A stretch of 64,000 nucleotides of DNA from Prevotella sp. (GCA_017538105.1 JAFYJN010000034.1:1-64000), one strand, 5' to 3'. Positions 7,417 to 15,888 are shown, counted from the stretch's first letter. Notes: generated from the sequence alone by a model not told the origin. Numbers and translations are program-made.

Positions 7417-8649
7417 TCAGCAAATATCGGGGTTGACATCTTTTTTGTTCTTCTCAAAATCCTCACGTTTGCCCTCCAGTTCCAACTTGCGGAACAAACG
7501 GTTCCAGTAGTAATTGTTGGCATGCACCCTTGCCTTGTGCATCAGGCAGATGGCCGTGGAACGCTGATAGATGGTCGGTGTGTCGGCGGCATCATAATTC
7601 TCTCCCTGGCACCAAGCGCAGCCACTTGCCACCTCACAGTCGATACACTTTTGTGGCGATTGTGTAGTACGGTCAAGGGTCAAGAACGGACGCAGTTTGT
7701 TCCTGTCGATGCCGTCACGCACGTTGCCGATGATGATGGGAGCCTTTGAACGCAACGAATAGGCGGCAAAACGCGTACAAGGATAGAAATTGCCCGCCGC
7801 GTCGATGGCCAGCATCTTGCCCGCGCCACACCAGTTATTGTTTTCACGCTCAGGATCCAACGGTTTGCCGATGGTCTCATTGAAAAACGAACAAGCGTAT
7901 TCTTCATACCAGCCATCATCGATGATGGCATCGGCAAGTTGCATCAACTGATCCTCAAAGAGCCGGTCATCGCCTTCCTGCCACACATCCTCAAACACCA
8001 CATTGATATTCACCTGGTGGATGCCCAGGGAGTAGAGGTGGAGCACGCTCTCCTTGATGTAGGGGATGTCGGCGCTGCTGATAGTAACTTTCGTGCCGGC
8101 GTTTGGGAATTGCGACAGCCACAGCGGTATGTTCCTGACCACATCATCATAGCTGCCTCGCTCTTCTTTGCCGCCCTTCCACACCCTGTTCAGGTCGTGC
8201 TTGCGTTTTGTGCCGTCTATGGTGATTCCTATCGACAGGTGGCTGGCGTTCTTCTTGATGAACGACTGCACTTTGTCGGAGTGGTAGTTGATACCGTTGG
8301 TGGAGAAACTGAAACGATAGGAATCGAACCAATGGTGATGACAACGGTATAATTCCTTTTTTATATAGTCGCAGATCCGGTCAATGAGGTCTATCTCAAG
8401 AAAGGGCTCACCACCAATGAAGTCGAAAACGACCGATTTTTCGGGAAAGTCATGTTCATGTTCCAGGATATAGTCTACAGCCTGTTTCGCCACATCCCAC
8501 GACATGCGCTCTTTCTCGTTCTTACCCACCAGATAGCAATACTTGCAGGCCAACTGACAGTCCTTGGTGACAATAAAGGTGATGGATTTAGCCATTCCCT
8601 CTTGCCAGGTGCCCGCATTCTCCTTGATTGTTGTCTCTCGATTATTCAT
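7417..8649 (-). CDS. Radical SAM peptide maturase, CXXX-repeat target family
   Basis: The 410-residue protein begins at ATG 8649; a frame extension to a TTG at 8688 would run up against the terminator hairpin at 8691-8730. CQLACKYC gives the CxxxCxxC radical SAM motif at Cys31, Cys35 and Cys38, followed by a GGEP motif (FDFIGGEPFLE). The C-terminal part has SPASM-like cysteines (NNWCGAGKML, FYPCTRF, CIDCEVASGCAWCQGE). It should install thioether or other crosslinks on the Cys-X-X-X repeats of the two precursor peptides encoded just upstream. The bond formed cannot be read from the sequence. Confidence 0.9.
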   Translation of the reverse strand: MNNRETTIKENAGTWQEGMAKSITFIVTKDCQLACKYCYLVGKNEKERMSWDVAKQAVDYILEHEHDFPEKSVVFDFIGGEPFLEIDLIDRICDYIKKELYRCHHHWFDSYRFSFSTNGINYHSDKVQSFIKKNASHLSIGITIDGTKRKHDLNRVWKGGKEERGSYDDVVRNIPLWLSQFPNAGTKVTISSADIPYIKESVLHLYSLGIHQVNINVVFEDVWQEGDDRLFEDQLMQLADAIIDDGWYEEYACSFFNETIGKPLDPERENNNWCGAGKMLAIDAAGNFYPCTRFAAYSLRSKAPIIIGNVRDGIDRNKLRPFLTLDRTTQSPQKCIDCEVASGCAWCQGENYDAADTPTIYQRSTAICLMHKARVHANNYYWNRLFRKLELEGKREDFEKNKKDVNPDIC

Positions 8650-8690
8650 TACGACAGAAAAAACATGATTCGTCAATTCGTCTATCAATC

Positions 8691-8730
8691 AAAAATTCTC
8701 AGACCTGTTGCAGATGTATCAGGTCCGAGA
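8691..8730 (-). terminator. Intrinsic terminator/attenuator between RiPP precursors and maturases
   Basis: On the minus strand TCTCGGACCTG (8730-8720) pairs with CAGGTCTGAGA (8707-8697) as an 11-bp stem with one G-U pair and a 12-nt loop, followed by a U run (8695-8691). It lies after the second precursor and 42 nt before the maturase ATG. Partial read-through would give many precursor transcripts per maturase transcript. Confidence 0.75.
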
Positions 8731-8771
8731 ATTATGATTTCCGAAAATGGCATGGCATTGTCGGTAAGCGG

Positions 8772-9065
8772 TTAGTGGCTGCTGCCGCCAGAGCAACTAC
8801 CCGAGCAGTCTCCAGTGCAACTGCCATCGCAACTTTGCTGGCAACCGCCTTCGCACGACCCAGTGCAAGCGCCCCTACATCCTGTATAGCATCCGCTATT
8901 GCATCCTCCATAGCATCCCGAGCACCAAGTCGATTGGGTGTCTTTCTCATGGGCATGGCTCACGAAGGGCATCTGGCTGACGGCTATTGCACCCACGATG
9001 GGAAGAGCCTTCTTGGCGGCGCTCTTGAAAAAATCGCGGCGCGATTGTAATTCCTTGCTATCCAT
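8772..9065 (-). CDS. CXXX-repeat RiPP precursor peptide B (97 aa)
   Basis: The leader MDSKELQSRRDFFKSAAKKA is twin-arginine-like (RRDFFK) and leads into a hydrophobic stretch (LPIVGAIAVSQMPFVSHA). The core then has 12 cysteines: the first pair is CxxC and all later ones are spaced exactly C-x3-C (for example CYGGCNSGCYTGCRGAC), ending SGGSSH. Gly, Ser and Asp fill the gaps. Its leader is nearly identical to that of precursor A, so the two genes arose by duplication. The modified peptide is probably exported, perhaps folded, through Tat. The start is ATG 9065; longer frames run into precursor A. Confidence 0.9.
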   Translation of the reverse strand: MDSKELQSRRDFFKSAAKKALPIVGAIAVSQMPFVSHAHEKDTQSTWCSGCYGGCNSGCYTGCRGACTGSCEGGCQQSCDGSCTGDCSGSCSGGSSH

Positions 9066-9118
9066 AAAAGATTCGTTTGATGTTGATTTCGTTTGACTCA
9101 AAAAGGCAAGATGTAGGA

Positions 9119-9421
9119 TTACGAACTTGTGTAGGCACATGTCCGATAACAGTTGCCCGAGCAGTCGCCCGTGCAACTTCCGCTGCACGTGCTTCGGCAA
9201 CCCCGGTAACAATCACCATCGCATGAACCTTGACAGCCCGTATAGCATCCATCGGAACATCCGCTGTCACAATTGTCATCGCAACCCATATGGACATTCC
9301 TCTCACGGGCATTGCCCATGAGCGGCACTTGGCTGATGGCTATGGCCCCCACGATGGGAAGGGCCTTCTTGGCTGCGCTCTTGAAAAAATCGCGTCGCGT
9401 TTGCAATTCTTTGCTATCCAT
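9119..9421 (-). CDS. CXXX-repeat RiPP precursor peptide A (100 aa)
   Basis: This is the first gene of the RiPP operon. It has the leader MDSKELQTRRDFFKSAAKKA, a hydrophobic LPIVGAIAISQVPLMG segment and a core of 13 cysteines all spaced C-x3-C (CDDNCDSGCSDGC to CSGNCYRTC), ending AYTSS. Core residues differ from precursor B while the leader is conserved, the usual sign of one maturase acting on several substrates. A promoter lies 36 bp upstream. The RRDFFK motif with a hydrophobic region resembles a Tat signal, an uncommon leader type for a RiPP. Confidence 0.9.
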   Translation of the reverse strand: MDSKELQTRRDFFKSAAKKALPIVGAIAISQVPLMGNARERNVHMGCDDNCDSGCSDGCYTGCQGSCDGDCYRGCRSTCSGSCTGDCSGNCYRTCAYTSS

Positions 9422-9456
9422 AACTGACTAATTCATAAATGATTAATAAAAGTTGT

Positions 9457-9487
9457 CAAATATAATACCAATTTCCTTGACATGCAA
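9457..9487 (-). promoter_or_regulatory. Promoter of the CXXX-repeat RiPP operon
   Basis: On the minus strand TTG (9487-9485), 20 bp, and TATATTTG (9464-9457) fit the Bacteroidota promoter. The expected start is near 9453, about 30 nt before the ATG of precursor A. Confidence 0.6.
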
Positions 9488-9799
9488 CAGTATTAAGAAT
9501 TATTAACTAAAAAAACCGGTTTTTCCATGAAGATACCGGCAGAAGTCGTAGTCAGTTGGGCGGTAGTGCGATGTGCTACATGCAGGCTGACAACCCTGAA
9601 CGGGTCACAGCCGTTTGCACCATGCTGTCATGCTGGGCATGCTCCATGAGAAAGAAAAAATCTTGCCCCGAAGAAACTAAGATCGCTTATCCAAGCAGGT
9701 TCCAACTCGCCCTACGCCTGTCTGCCGGTAATGAAAGCCTCCACCGTACCCCCTCCCAAGGAGGGAACACTTATTGAGGACTGATTGTCGGACCATGAA
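9488..9799. other. Intergenic stretch without a supported gene
   Basis: A short palindrome AAAAACCGGTTTTT lies near 9511-9524, and a copy of the CCCTCCC/GGAGGG hairpin element at 9749-9765. Open frames of 40-73 codons exist on the plus strand but lack a start context, family resemblance or coding-like composition, so I do not call them genes. Confidence 0.5.
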
Positions 9800-10258
9800 T
9801 CACTTTTCCACCAACTCCGTGGTGAAGTTGAGCGTCTGAATCTTCAAATCTATCAGGCGTAAAGCCTCCGACAATTTATCAATCTGTTTGCGCAGGGGCT
9901 TCACTTCAATGGTTGCCACCGTTTTTATTTCCGTGCGGGAATAGCGATTGTTGAGCTGTGATGCGCTGTTCGACAGGTTTCTCAGTATCTCCACCCGCAT
10001 TTTCAGCACATCGCGCTCGGCATTCAACTGGGTGATGGTCTTTCCCTCAAACACGGTTTGCATATTGGTGGCATTGATGCGGAAGATGAGAGTCTCCAAC
10101 TGGTCGAGACAACCATTCAATTCCACCATCAGCTCTTTCGGATCCTCAGTCGGCTGTTCACCCTCCTGCACTTTGATATTGTTGAGCAGCCTCACTTTCA
10201 GTTGCTCTATACGCGCCTGCAAGTCCTTGCGCAGGCTTAAAGCTTCTGCTAATTTCAT
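9800..10258 (-). CDS. DIP1984 family protein
   Basis: This 152-residue, almost wholly helical protein starts MKLAEALSLRKDLQARIEQL and keeps the family pattern ERDVLKMRVEILRNL followed by RYSRTEIKTVATI and a closing helix. It is the usual length for DIP1984/septicolysin-like proteins, whose biochemical role is unknown. There is no signal peptide. It has its own promoter (TTTG at 10314-10317, TATTTTTGC at 10285-10293, minus strand) and stands alone. Confidence 0.85.
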   Translation of the reverse strand: MKLAEALSLRKDLQARIEQLKVRLLNNIKVQEGEQPTEDPKELMVELNGCLDQLETLIFRINATNMQTVFEGKTITQLNAERDVLKMRVEILRNLSNSASQLNNRYSRTEIKTVATIEVKPLRKQIDKLSEALRLIDLKIQTLNFTTELVEK

Positions 10259-10284
10259 GATTCGATTGTTTTGGTCTTACATTT

Positions 10285-10317
10285 GCAAAAATACAACAAT
10301 TATCACATTACCGCAAA
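10285..10317 (-). promoter_or_regulatory. Promoter of the DIP1984 family gene
   Basis: On the minus strand TTTG (10317-10314), 20 bp and TATTTTTG (10293-10286) form a full Bacteroidota promoter 27 bp upstream of the ATG. Confidence 0.65.
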
Positions 10318-10360
10318 TTTAATTGTTAGTTTGCGCTGAAGGCAACCAAAAGGATGCCTT

Positions 10361-10645
10361 TTACACATATTCCACCGACAGGCGGTCGTTGACGATGTAA
10401 TCCTCGGAATAGTCACTGTATTGGTAGAGGACGGTCAGTCCACGCAACGCTTCGGGAAGGCGGAGCGTCGTGCCGTTTCCCTCAAGGACGTTCCATCGCG
10501 GAGGACCATAGTCCGTCGACTCGTCATCGAGCAGCAGACGGTTGGAAAGGCGGTCGAACTCATAAAAGCCGCCGCCCAGACACACGTCGCCTGGCTTAAG
10601 CAAGTCACGATGCAACCTGACCATGCCCATGCGGAAATCCCCCAT
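10361..10645 (-). CDS. Hypothetical protein downstream of a COG0523 GTPase (94 aa)
   Basis: The protein has an even soluble composition with beta-type stretches (LTVLYQYSDYSEDYIVN) and no signal peptide or membrane helix. It begins 32 bp after the stop of the His-rich GTPase on the same strand, so the two are probably cotranscribed and may act together in metal handling. I do not recognise the family. The ATG (MGDFRMGMV) has other in-frame Met codons just after it, so the exact start is uncertain. Confidence 0.55.
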   Translation of the reverse strand: MGDFRMGMVRLHRDLLKPGDVCLGGGFYEFDRLSNRLLLDDESTDYGPPRWNVLEGNGTTLRLPEALRGLTVLYQYSDYSEDYIVNDRLSVEYV

Positions 10646-10677
10646 TAGGGTGATGATGAATTACGGCTCCTTCTAAC

Positions 10678-11961
10678 TTATTCGTCAATACACTTGTCGA
10701 GTTCACGCTTGATGAAGTCCTTGTCCAGGTGCTGACCGATGAAGACCAGTTTCTGCATGCGGTCGCCATAACGGTCGTCCCAATCACGCACCACTCCCGG
10801 CTCACGCTCGAAGAGTTGCATCAGTTCGTCCTTGGGCATGGTGGCATACCACTGACCGGCATTGCGGATGGACACCTGGCGACCCGCCTGCTCGAACACA
10901 TAACAGGTCTGCGGCTCATCGCGGAACCAGCAGATGCCCTTGGCGCGGATAATCCCCTTCGGCCACTTACGGGCCACGAACTCATCGAACAGTCCGAGAT
11001 TGAATGCCGCACGGCGGTAATAGACGTAGGTGCCGATGCCATATTCCTCCACCTCGCCACCCTCGTGGTCATGGTGATGATGGTGGTGGTGACCATGTTC
11101 CTCATGGTCATGGTCGTGATGGTCGTGATGATGCTCGTGGTGGTGTTCGTGATGGTGCTCTTCATCATGATCATGCTCGTGGTGATGATGGTGGTCTTGG
11201 TCATCATCCTCGTCATCATCCTCATCTTCCTCGTGGTGTTTCTCCACCTCTTGCACCCATGTGGCCGAGCCAGCCACGGCATTGAAGTCGAAATCACGCG
11301 GAGCTATCAGTTTGGCAAGGTCGACATCACCATAATTACATTCGATGATTTCCGCCTTGGGCTGTATGGCTCTCACTATTTGCCGTATGCGTTCCAACTC
11401 CGAGGGCAGCACCTCCGCCGCCTTGTTGAGCAACACGACGTTGCAGAATTCTATCTGTTGGATGACCAGGTTCTCGATATCATCCTCATCGATGTTCTGA
11501 CGAAGCAGGTCTGCCCCATTGCCAAACTCATCGCGCATGCGCAAGGCATCGACCACCGTGGCGATGCAGTTCAGGCGAGGCACACCATCTTTGGTCACCT
11601 CGGGAGCCATCATGGGCATTGAGCAGATGGTCTGCGCAATGGGCATCGGCTCACAGATGCCGCTGGCCTCGATGACAATATAGTCGAAGCGGTCCATTCG
11701 TTGTATGTCCAACAGCTGTTCCACAAGGTCCATCTTCAGCGTGCAACAGATACAGCCGTTCTGCAGGGCCACCAAACTGTCGTCTTTCTGGTTGACAATG
11801 CCACCTTTCTGGATGAGGTCGGCATCGATATTCACCTCGCCAATGTCGTTGACGATGACCGCAAAACGTATCCCCTTTTGATTGGCGAGGATACGGTTAA
11901 GCAATGTTGTCTTTCCGCTGCCCAGATAACCCGTGAGCAGCAATACGGGTGTTTCTTTCAT
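10678..11961 (-). CDS. CobW/COG0523 family GTPase with a His-rich metal-binding insert
   Basis: The 427-residue protein has a Walker A motif GYLGSGKTT (residues 11-19), the metal-binding CICC motif (NGCICCTLKMDL) and a CobW C-terminal domain (AFNLGLFDEF, GQWYATMP). Residues of about 237-300 form an acidic, His-rich insert with runs of up to seven His, typical of zinc or nickel/cobalt chaperones in this family. I start at ATG 11961 (MKETPVLLLTG); a longer frame adds 29 residues lacking family resemblance. These GTPases deliver or store metal in the cytosol under limitation. Zinc is the likeliest metal, but no regulator site was seen. Confidence 0.9.
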   Translation of the reverse strand: MKETPVLLLTGYLGSGKTTLLNRILANQKGIRFAVIVNDIGEVNIDADLIQKGGIVNQKDDSLVALQNGCICCTLKMDLVEQLLDIQRMDRFDYIVIEASGICEPMPIAQTICSMPMMAPEVTKDGVPRLNCIATVVDALRMRDEFGNGADLLRQNIDEDDIENLVIQQIEFCNVVLLNKAAEVLPSELERIRQIVRAIQPKAEIIECNYGDVDLAKLIAPRDFDFNAVAGSATWVQEVEKHHEEDEDDDEDDDQDHHHHHEHDHDEEHHHEHHHEHHHDHHDHDHEEHGHHHHHHHDHEGGEVEEYGIGTYVYYRRAAFNLGLFDEFVARKWPKGIIRAKGICWFRDEPQTCYVFEQAGRQVSIRNAGQWYATMPKDELMQLFEREPGVVRDWDDRYGDRMQKLVFIGQHLDKDFIKRELDKCIDE

Positions 11962-12014
11962 TGTTGTATATTTTAAGTGGTAAGGGGCAAGGAGCAAGGG
12001 GCGAGGGGCGCCCA

Positions 12015-14777
12015 TCACATTCCGTCGAGCAGTACGAAGGAGGCCCAATAGAGTGGTTCGTCGTAAGGATGGTTTCCTTTGTCGTCGGTATAAGAACGCA
12101 GAGCCTGTTGAGCCGAGCGCAAGGCCACCACTTTTGAGTCGCCTTTGATCAGTCGGTCGAAGAAATGGGTCATGAGTATCTGTGTGGCCGTATCGTCAAC
12201 AGGGCGTAGACTCATCAAGAGGGTGTTCACACCCGCCTTCTTGAATCCCCGTTGCAACCCGAAGACACCCTCCGCCCCCTTCACTTCGCCGAGTGCCGTC
12301 TGACAGGCAGAGAGCACCACCAAATCGAGATGTCGCAAGTCAAGCCCCGCTATCTCCTGGGCGGTGAGTATGCCATCGTCGATGTCGGTGGGGATGGGCA
12401 GGTTCTTCAACGTGAGGTTAGCCCCAGTGAAGAGCAATCCGCAACGTGAGAGCGCCTCGTCTTCCGACTTGCTGCGGAAGAAGTTGTCATCGTCGAAGAT
12501 GAACGACAATTTCTTTGCTTTCTCCGCCTTCTGGATATCCCAATAAAAACCATGAGTGGCCACGTGCAACGTGGAAATGGGAGCGTTGGAAAGAGCCTTG
12601 AAACTCTCCTCCGTACCCTCCAGTCCCGTGAATGTGCGGCAACTGACACTGGCCTCCTCCAATTGGTGGCCTATCGCCTCCACCTCCACCTTGGTGGCGG
12701 GCAGGTATGCCGCTCCTCCACGGAAGAGTGTGGAATCGACCACCGAACGCATCCTCGTGACCAACGCATCACGTTCCACGTCCTTCACCTGTCGACATTC
12801 CGCCGCCCACGCATCCACATCGGTGTCGTAGCGCAGACCGCCATAGAGCACCGTCTCGCCCTTGCCCTTCCTGGCGTGACGAGCAATCAACTGACGCGTC
12901 GACGAGAGTCGGTAGGCCTCATAGCTGTCGGCGAAAGGTATTCCTTCATCGTTCTCCGCAAATTCTATACCCATGGAATGCATGACGCCAGCGGGGGCGA
13001 AGAACACCCTATTCACGCCACGCAGGTCCTCCTTGAGCTGTCCCCAAACCAATCGGTAAAGGGCGTCACGGCCCGTCTTCTCTGCTGTTGTCAGCTGACT
13101 TTCCGAAGCCAGCATTTTCATCTTCGGCTGTTTATATCCTTTTTTCAGCGTGAGCGCCATATAACATATACTGTCCGGCTTCAAAGGGAAGGCAATAAAC
13201 TCCACAGCCAGGTCTTTCTTACTCAAACGGTCGCGCACCTGTTGCCATGTCACGTTCAGTGCTTCCGTCAACTCATTCAGGTCACCCACACGCTCCATCA
13301 ACTTGCGTTCCTGTTGATTGATATCCCACTCCAACGAATCGACGTTCAACGAACGATTCTCTTTCGGCTGTTTGAGCATATCGGTGAGCAACGCTTTCTG
13401 TTCCTTGATATGCGCATAGGTACTCAGCGCCGCCGTGTCGCCTTTTTGGGTAAGCAGCCGCTCCACCTCCATATCGGTATTGAGCAGCAGTCCCTTGGCA
13501 AACAATGCCGTTTGGTCGTAGAGCAATCCCACCTTACCGGCATCTTCGTTGAGATAGACATACCTGGGCAGCATGGATTCATACTGTCGGCGGTATCTCA
13601 TCCACGACTGAGCCCGTTGTGTGGCCGACATGGTGATGAAGCCCGTCATCAGGTCGTGGCGGTCAATATCCAAAGCATCTTCGAGCAAGTCGAGGGCTTC
13701 CCCAAACCTTCCTTCCGAGGCCAAGAAGGACGCCTCCGTTCCCAGCTGAAGTGAATAATTGGGATGGCGGTTGCCATAGAAACGTTCCACAATGTCTTTG
13801 CATTGGATGATCAACTCCATGGCCTTGTCGTGATGCCCCATCGCCGATTCCAGGGCAGCCATGATACTCAACGACGCCGAATAATCAGGATGGTTCTCAC
13901 CTACGGTCTCTTTCCTGACCGCCAACGCCTCTTCTGCGTATGGCAGCGCCTCTTCGTATTCTTCAAGATTGATATGATCAAGTGCCAGATTGGCAAGAGC
14001 CGTACCATAGTTGGGTGTCGTCGGATGAAGGGAGCATAACAAGTCTACGGCTTCCTTGTCATAATACTTCGCTTCCTCGTACATACCTATCTCGGAGTAG
14101 TAACTGGCCATATTGATGTTGTATATCCCTGCATCGGCCCTGAAATACAGATCGTCGCGTTCCAAGATATTGGCGCCCAATGAGATGGCCTCACCCACGT
14201 TACCGCAACGGTAATAATAGCTAGCCAGATTGTTCATCGTGGAGATGAATGCCGAATTATCCTCCCCTTCCAATTCACGTCGCAGGTCCAGACATTCCGT
14301 TGTCAGCCGGATAGCCTCCGGATAATTGCCCAAATCGCTGTAACATGAAGCCACTATTTCTAGGATCATGGCGTATTGCATGCCTTTCTCTCCCACCCTT
14401 TCCTTGGTGAGGGCAAGCGACTGTAGCGCCAACTCAAGACCTTTCTTATAGTAACCATTCATATCGTAGTACCTCGCCAAATTACCTAACGATATGGCAT
14501 ACAACGATTGGTAGTAATCATTCACCACACTTTGACCGTCCACATACTTGAGAGTTCGTTCAAACCATTGTATATCCTTCTCTTTATCAAAAGGCCTGCT
14601 GATGTCCACCGCCCGTTGTATGAGTTCAATGGCCCTGGAATAGTTACCCCGCTCTGCCTCGGCACTAGCCGCCTGATGCAGTGCAAACACCTGTCGCACT
14701 TCATCCGGCATTTGTTGCGCCCACACTCGCAACGCTGCGCAACACAACAACAATATGAGAAGAATCCCTTTCCGCAT
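12015..14777 (-). CDS. Secreted TPR-CHAT protein (caspase-like peptidase fold)
   Basis: A signal peptide (MRKGILLILLLCCAALRVWA) is followed by about ten tetratricopeptide repeats (for example NYPEAIRLTTECLDLRRELE and EYEEALPYAEEALAVRKETV, residues of about 30-400), a linker helix region and a C-terminal CHAT domain from about 600 to the end. The CHAT catalytic pair is present: His742 in HVATHGFYWD and Cys825 in LSACQTALGE. CHAT domains are clan CD cysteine peptidases related to caspases and separase. The signal peptide puts it in the periplasm or at the surface, unlike cytosolic defence CHAT proteins. Its target is unknown and no partner gene is adjacent. Confidence 0.9.
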   Translation of the reverse strand: MRKGILLILLLCCAALRVWAQQMPDEVRQVFALHQAASAEAERGNYSRAIELIQRAVDISRPFDKEKDIQWFERTLKYVDGQSVVNDYYQSLYAISLGNLARYYDMNGYYKKGLELALQSLALTKERVGEKGMQYAMILEIVASCYSDLGNYPEAIRLTTECLDLRRELEGEDNSAFISTMNNLASYYYRCGNVGEAISLGANILERDDLYFRADAGIYNINMASYYSEIGMYEEAKYYDKEAVDLLCSLHPTTPNYGTALANLALDHINLEEYEEALPYAEEALAVRKETVGENHPDYSASLSIMAALESAMGHHDKAMELIIQCKDIVERFYGNRHPNYSLQLGTEASFLASEGRFGEALDLLEDALDIDRHDLMTGFITMSATQRAQSWMRYRRQYESMLPRYVYLNEDAGKVGLLYDQTALFAKGLLLNTDMEVERLLTQKGDTAALSTYAHIKEQKALLTDMLKQPKENRSLNVDSLEWDINQQERKLMERVGDLNELTEALNVTWQQVRDRLSKKDLAVEFIAFPLKPDSICYMALTLKKGYKQPKMKMLASESQLTTAEKTGRDALYRLVWGQLKEDLRGVNRVFFAPAGVMHSMGIEFAENDEGIPFADSYEAYRLSSTRQLIARHARKGKGETVLYGGLRYDTDVDAWAAECRQVKDVERDALVTRMRSVVDSTLFRGGAAYLPATKVEVEAIGHQLEEASVSCRTFTGLEGTEESFKALSNAPISTLHVATHGFYWDIQKAEKAKKLSFIFDDDNFFRSKSEDEALSRCGLLFTGANLTLKNLPIPTDIDDGILTAQEIAGLDLRHLDLVVLSACQTALGEVKGAEGVFGLQRGFKKAGVNTLLMSLRPVDDTATQILMTHFFDRLIKGDSKVVALRSAQQALRSYTDDKGNHPYDEPLYWASFVLLDGM

Positions 14778-14783
14778 GTTTTT

Positions 14784-14845
14784 TATGGTAAGGAGTTTAG
14801 GAATTATGGTAAGGAGTTTAGGAGTTTAGAAGTTTGGGAGTTTGG
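14784..14845. repeat. Degenerate tandem (A/G)GGAGTTTAG repeats
   Basis: ATGGTAAGGAGTTTAGGA occurs twice in a row, followed by three shorter AGTTT(A/G)G units. This fills most of the gap between the pantothenate kinase and CHAT genes. It resembles other GAGTTA-type purine-rich repeats in this window. Confidence 0.6.
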
Positions 14846-14908
14846 ACATTACTAGAAATTGGAGATATGGAGTTAAGCCATTCCATCATAAAACTCAAAA
14901 CTCGACTC

Positions 14909-15727
14909 TCAATCCTTACAACACAGGGTGGCGCCGATGGCCGTGCAGAATTCCGAATACTTGGGTATGCGGAAATGCACGCCGTAGAGTCGTTCCAGAT
15001 GTGGGAACACCTCACGGCACTGCGGTAACAGGGTGAGTTGACCTATCATCACGAAGTCGCGTATATCACTGTTCAACGCCGAGAGCACCGCCGCGCTGCC
15101 CACCGATTGCAACACCATGTGAATCAGTCCCAGTGCCACATCCTCTTTCGCCGCGTCAGCCTGCGCATTGGCGAAGAGCGACGCCGTGGCATCCATAGGA
15201 AGTCCGGGAAGCGGTTTGGCACTGATGTCACCTATCTGCAGGTTGATCTTTGACAAGTCACCCCGTATGGCCAGGGACAGCACCTGCTTGATGTCACTCG
15301 TCTGCAGGAAGATACGCGACAGTCCGGAGAGCGTGCCGCCACCGATGCCGATACCACCGATATGACGGATGTCATCGCCCTCGCAACGCACCAACGAGGT
15401 GCCCGTACCCATGCTCACGACGATGAACTTGTCGAGACCCGACTCGAAACGTGCGCCGAGGCCGTCACACCTGAACTCATCCACCTTCTCCGTGGTCAAG
15501 TCATAGATGGGTTTGTCGATATAGGCGCTGCCCACACCCGTGAGCATCACCTTCTTCACGTCGGCGAGATCCACCTTGTTGTCATAGAGATATTTGCCAA
15601 AAGCCCCGTAGAGCGATGTCACAGGGTCGGCTGCCGTGATACGAAGCGGCGAGATAATCTTGCCTTTGTTGAAACCAACGATTTTGGTGGTGCTGATGCC
15701 CACGTCGATGCCAATGACTATACCCAT
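14909..15727 (-). CDS. coaW: Type II pantothenate kinase
   Basis: The 272-residue protein of the acetate/sugar kinase-like fold starts GIVIGIDVGISTTKIVGF (phosphate 1 motif) and contains IVVSMGTGTSLV and IGGIGIGGGTLSGLSRI (ATP-binding motifs). Length and motifs match type II PanK, which phosphorylates pantothenate in the first step of coenzyme A synthesis in the cytosol. An alternative reading as a BadF/BcrA activator is unlikely, since the Cys pair for an Fe-S cluster is absent. It is preceded by a run of five GAGTTAY heptamers. Confidence 0.85.
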   Translation of the reverse strand: MGIVIGIDVGISTTKIVGFNKGKIISPLRITAADPVTSLYGAFGKYLYDNKVDLADVKKVMLTGVGSAYIDKPIYDLTTEKVDEFRCDGLGARFESGLDKFIVVSMGTGTSLVRCEGDDIRHIGGIGIGGGTLSGLSRIFLQTSDIKQVLSLAIRGDLSKINLQIGDISAKPLPGLPMDATASLFANAQADAAKEDVALGLIHMVLQSVGSAAVLSALNSDIRDFVMIGQLTLLPQCREVFPHLERLYGVHFRIPKYSEFCTAIGATLCCKD

Positions 15728-15730
15728 GAT

Positions 15731-15765
15731 GAGTTACGAGTTACGAGTTATGAGTTACGAGTTAT
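15731..15765. repeat. Five tandem GAGTTAY heptamers
   Basis: GAGTTAC, GAGTTAC, GAGTTAT, GAGTTAC and GAGTTAT follow one another without gaps immediately upstream of the pantothenate kinase start codon. Confidence 0.8.
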
Positions 15766-15858
15766 GAACAAAACTCTTTTCGGGCACGAAATTAGTGATA
15801 TTTTTCGAGAAATCAGCCATTAGGGAGTTTGAAAATCTCGCATTCGTTAAAATTTATT

Positions 15859-15888
15859 ATAAAATGTGCCTATCATGGCACATTTTAT
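15859..15888. promoter_or_regulatory. Perfect 12-bp inverted repeat upstream of the DUF4332 gene (possible operator)
   Basis: ATAAAATGTGCC (15859-15870), TATCAT, GGCACATTTTAT (15877-15888). It lies in a divergent intergenic region, 11 bp before the -7 box TAAATTTG (15900-15907), covering the place of the -33 element. That placement suits a repressor operator better than a terminator, because no gene ends here. Confidence 0.55.

Noticed and set aside
8650..8688. Extended radical SAM maturase start at a TTG codon
   Set aside because: The added residues are not family-like and the frame reaches back to the edge of the attenuator hairpin; ATG 8649 is better.
8752..9050. Ala-rich plus-strand frames opposite the RiPP precursors
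   Set aside because: They are antisense readings of the cysteine repeat codons; the precursors have conserved leaders and context.
9556..9777. 73-codon plus-strand frame in the gap upstream of the RiPP operon
   Set aside because: It has no promoter, no ribosome-binding context and mixed composition, and it runs through a dispersed hairpin element.
11004..11622. Long hydrophobic or His-rich frames on the plus strand across the COG0523 gene
   Set aside because: They are products of the CAT/CAC repeats that encode the His-rich insert on the minus strand.
12552..13754. 400-codon plus-strand frame opposite the CHAT gene
   Set aside because: The minus-strand TPR-CHAT protein has full domains and catalytic residues. 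The antisense frame has no family resemblance.
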